From an uncultured Eubacterium sp. (GTDB taxonomy: Bacteria; Bacillota; Clostridia; Oscillospirales; Acutalibacteraceae), in NCBI GenBank assembly GCA_934512155.1, contig CAKSWS010000035.1, positions 1 to 15,672 of the forward strand: a stretch of DNA of 15,672 nt. Direction: 5' to 3'. Shown one piece after another: positions 14,079-15,672 of this stretch. Each line of letters opens with the position of its first letter. Within the stretch, counting starts at the first letter, position 1. Made by a program: the position numbers and the translations under genes. Below the pieces are notes generated by a model. The model did not search any database, was not told the origin of the DNA, and saw only the letters and a list, made by a program, of their open reading frames with translations.

Positions 14079-15672
14079 ATGGAAAAATTTAATTGGGAAA
14101 ATCCGGAAATTATTAAAATTCATAAGGAAGACGGTCATGTAATAGCAATGCCGTATGAAAATGAAGAAGCAGCTTTGTCCGGTGAAGAAAGTAAATATAA
14201 ACAGTCTTTAAACGGAATGTGGAAGTTTTATTGGCAAAGAGGGTTGCAAAACCAACCTGTCGATTTTGAAAAAACTGATTTTGACGACAGTGGGTGGGGC
14301 GAAATTAAAGTCCCTTCTGTTTGGCAAACTCAAGGTTATTCTGTTCCGTATTATTACGCAAGCACATTTCCACGTGCTATAAGCAGAAGTAAGCACCAAA
14401 TTCCTAAAATTGTTCATAGCATGCAAGAAATAGGATTTTATAGAAGAACATTTTCTGTTAATAAGGATTGGGATGGCAGAGAAATATTTATTCATTTTGG
14501 TGCTGCTAAAGCTGCACTCGAAGTGTATGTTAACGGTGAATTTGTTGGCTACAGCCAAGGCTCAATGACTCCTCATGAGTTTGACATCACAAAGTTTGTT
14601 AAGTTCGGTGAAGAAAATATTGTAACTGCAAAGGTTTACAGATATTCTGACGGTACATATCTTGAAGACCAGGATATGTGGTGGCTTTGCGGTATTTACA
14701 GGGAAGTATATATTTTCGCTGAAAGCGATGTTTGCCTCAGAGACTTTTTCTTCAGAACTCAGTTTGATAACTATTATAAAGACGCTGTTGTAAACCTTGA
14801 TTTGTTTGTAAAAAACTACAACGGCAAAAAAGGTATTGTAAAAGCAGAAGCAAAGCTAATTTCCGATACCGGCAGGGAATTTTCTATAGGTGTTGTTGAA
14901 GAAAACCTTGCTTTTAATCAAACAGATTTAAGTTTGGAATATGAATTTAAAAATCCTAAAAAATGGTCTGCAGAACATCCGAATCTTTATCAGCTTGTTT
15001 TAACACTTTATTTTGACGGTAAAATTTGTGCTGTTAAAACTTATAATGTTGGCTTTAAGCAGGTAGAAATTAAAGGTGAAAAAATTTACTTTAACGGTAT
15101 GCCGCTTATGGTCAGGGGTGTTAACAGGCACGATTTTGATGCCGATAACGGTTGGGCTGTTCCACGGGAAAGATACACTCAAGACCTTGATATTATGAAG
15201 CAAAATAATATTAATGCAATCAGAACATCCCATTATCCTAATGATCCGTATTTTTATGATATGTGTAATAAATATGGCTTTTATGTTATGGATGAGTGTG
15301 AGGTTGAGACTCACGGCGTAAGAAGAAAAGGTGTTCCCGGCAGTAATCCTATGTGGACCCAGGCTGTTGTTGACAGAATGGAACGCATGGTGCTTCGTGA
15401 TCGTAACAACCCTTGTGTATTTATGTGGAGCTTGGGTAACGAAGCGGGAGACGGAACCAACTTTGCAAAAATGAAAGAAGCCGCTTTAAAGCTTGATACT
15501 ACAAGACAATTCCATTACGAAGGTGATTTTGATTTAACTAAAAGCGACGTTATTTCAAGAATGTATCCTACTGCCGATATTATGGAAAAACTTGGCAATA
15601 AAGAGGAAATTAAAATTGAATTAGTAAAATTCCCTGGTGATGGGACTTATTATGCAAAAGATATGAAAAAAT
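14079..15672 (+). CDS. lacZ: Beta-galactosidase, LacZ-type glycoside hydrolase family 2 (partial, runs off the right edge)
   Basis: From ATG at 14079 the frame stays open for 531 residues to the window end. It matches the LacZ layout: a jelly-roll sugar-binding domain with SLNGMWKFYWQ, FYRRTFSV, AALEVYVNGEFVGYSQGS and LEDQDMWWLCGIYREVYI; a beta-sandwich; then the TIM barrel opening with MVRGVNRHDF, QDLDIMKQNNINAIRTSHYP and DECEVETHGV. The acid/base motif SLGNEAG holds E455, equivalent to E461 of E. coli LacZ. The nucleophile Glu lies beyond the edge. It hydrolyses terminal beta-galactosides such as lactose, in the cytosol since there is no signal peptide. It is divergent from the femX-like operon and has its own promoter. 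No sugar permease or regulator is visible yet. Full length would be about 1000 residues. Confidence 0.95.
   Translation, partial: MEKFNWENPEIIKIHKEDGHVIAMPYENEEAALSGEESKYKQSLNGMWKFYWQRGLQNQPVDFEKTDFDDSGWGEIKVPSVWQTQGYSVPYYYASTFPRAISRSKHQIPKIVHSMQEIGFYRRTFSVNKDWDGREIFIHFGAAKAALEVYVNGEFVGYSQGSMTPHEFDITKFVKFGEENIVTAKVYRYSDGTYLEDQDMWWLCGIYREVYIFAESDVCLRDFFFRTQFDNYYKDAVVNLDLFVKNYNGKKGIVKAEAKLISDTGREFSIGVVEENLAFNQTDLSLEYEFKNPKKWSAEHPNLYQLVLTLYFDGKICAVKTYNVGFKQVEIKGEKIYFNGMPLMVRGVNRHDFDADNGWAVPRERYTQDLDIMKQNNINAIRTSHYPNDPYFYDMCNKYGFYVMDECEVETHGVRRKGVPGSNPMWTQAVVDRMERMVLRDRNNPCVFMWSLGNEAGDGTNFAKMKEAALKLDTTRQFHYEGDFDLTKSDVISRMYPTADIMEKLGNKEEIKIELVKFPGDGTYYAKDMKK

Noticed and set aside
14208..15314. 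Two minus-strand open frames of 116 and 104 residues
   Set aside because: Both are antisense to the lacZ-type gene, which carries clear GH2 motifs throughout.
1..15672. Mobile element, CRISPR array, tRNA or rRNA
   Set aside because: No transposase or integrase motifs, no regularly spaced direct repeats and no tRNA-like cloverleaf were seen. All intergenic gaps are under 300 bases and are covered by the listed promoters, leader and terminators.

Overview
The window looks like ordinary chromosome from an AT-rich, low-GC Gram-positive anaerobe, most likely class Clostridia and plausibly a gut Ruminococcaceae/Oscillospiraceae-type bacterium. The signs are strong AGGAGG-type ribosome binding sites, TTG starts with good ribosome binding sites, sigma-A-like promoters (TTGAAA or TTTACA with TATAAT), an fhs gene, a clostridial-style secreted glucosaminidase, and an ECF sigma factor paired with a one-TM partner. 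I see no transposase, integrase, CRISPR array, tRNA or rRNA. The genus is inference.

Layout, left to right. (1) Positions 1-1467, minus strand: the N-terminal 489 residues of a secreted N-acetylglucosaminidase with an SH3-like insert and an FN3 domain; it runs off the left edge. (2) 1645-3864, plus: a tandem-domain family 2 glycosyltransferase. (3) 3902-5062, minus: a RodA/FtsW-family peptidoglycan polymerase with a TTG start. (4) 5196-8420, plus: a tight operon fhs-tsaE-tsaB-rpiB (one-carbon metabolism, t6A tRNA modification, pentose phosphates). (5) 8480-9436, minus: a lipoprotein of unknown function whose start is best placed at a TTG. (6) 9580-10289, plus: a long, folded leader RNA followed by a six-helix membrane protein. 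(7) 10350-11796, plus: an ECF sigma factor and a membrane-anchored probable anti-sigma factor behind an ECF-type promoter. (8) 13949-11839, minus: a FemX-like peptidoglycan bridge ligase overlapping a divergent alanine racemase-like gene. (9) 14079 to the right edge, plus: the first 531 residues of a LacZ-type GH2 beta-galactosidase.

The recurring theme is the cell envelope: wall hydrolysis (glucosaminidase), wall synthesis (RodA), cross-bridge and D-amino-acid chemistry (FemX and Alr-like), a surface or polymer glycosyltransferase, a lipoprotein and a membrane-signalling sigma pair. Only the fhs operon and lacZ are plain metabolism. Each of the three convergent gene pairs is separated by one perfect hairpin that can terminate both strands. 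Divergent pairs have recognisable back-to-back promoters.

The least explained element is the leader RNA at about 9580-9752. It can form a long interrupted stem closing a pseudoknot-like core and a small hairpin. Two pieces of its 3' side, AGGC and GGTGATT, recur in the same order at the ribosome binding site, which suggests a translational switch. I could not assign it to a known riboswitch class. The second best lead is the racemase: the K and Y catalytic residues are present, but the normal C-terminal substrate-pocket signature is altered and shortened.
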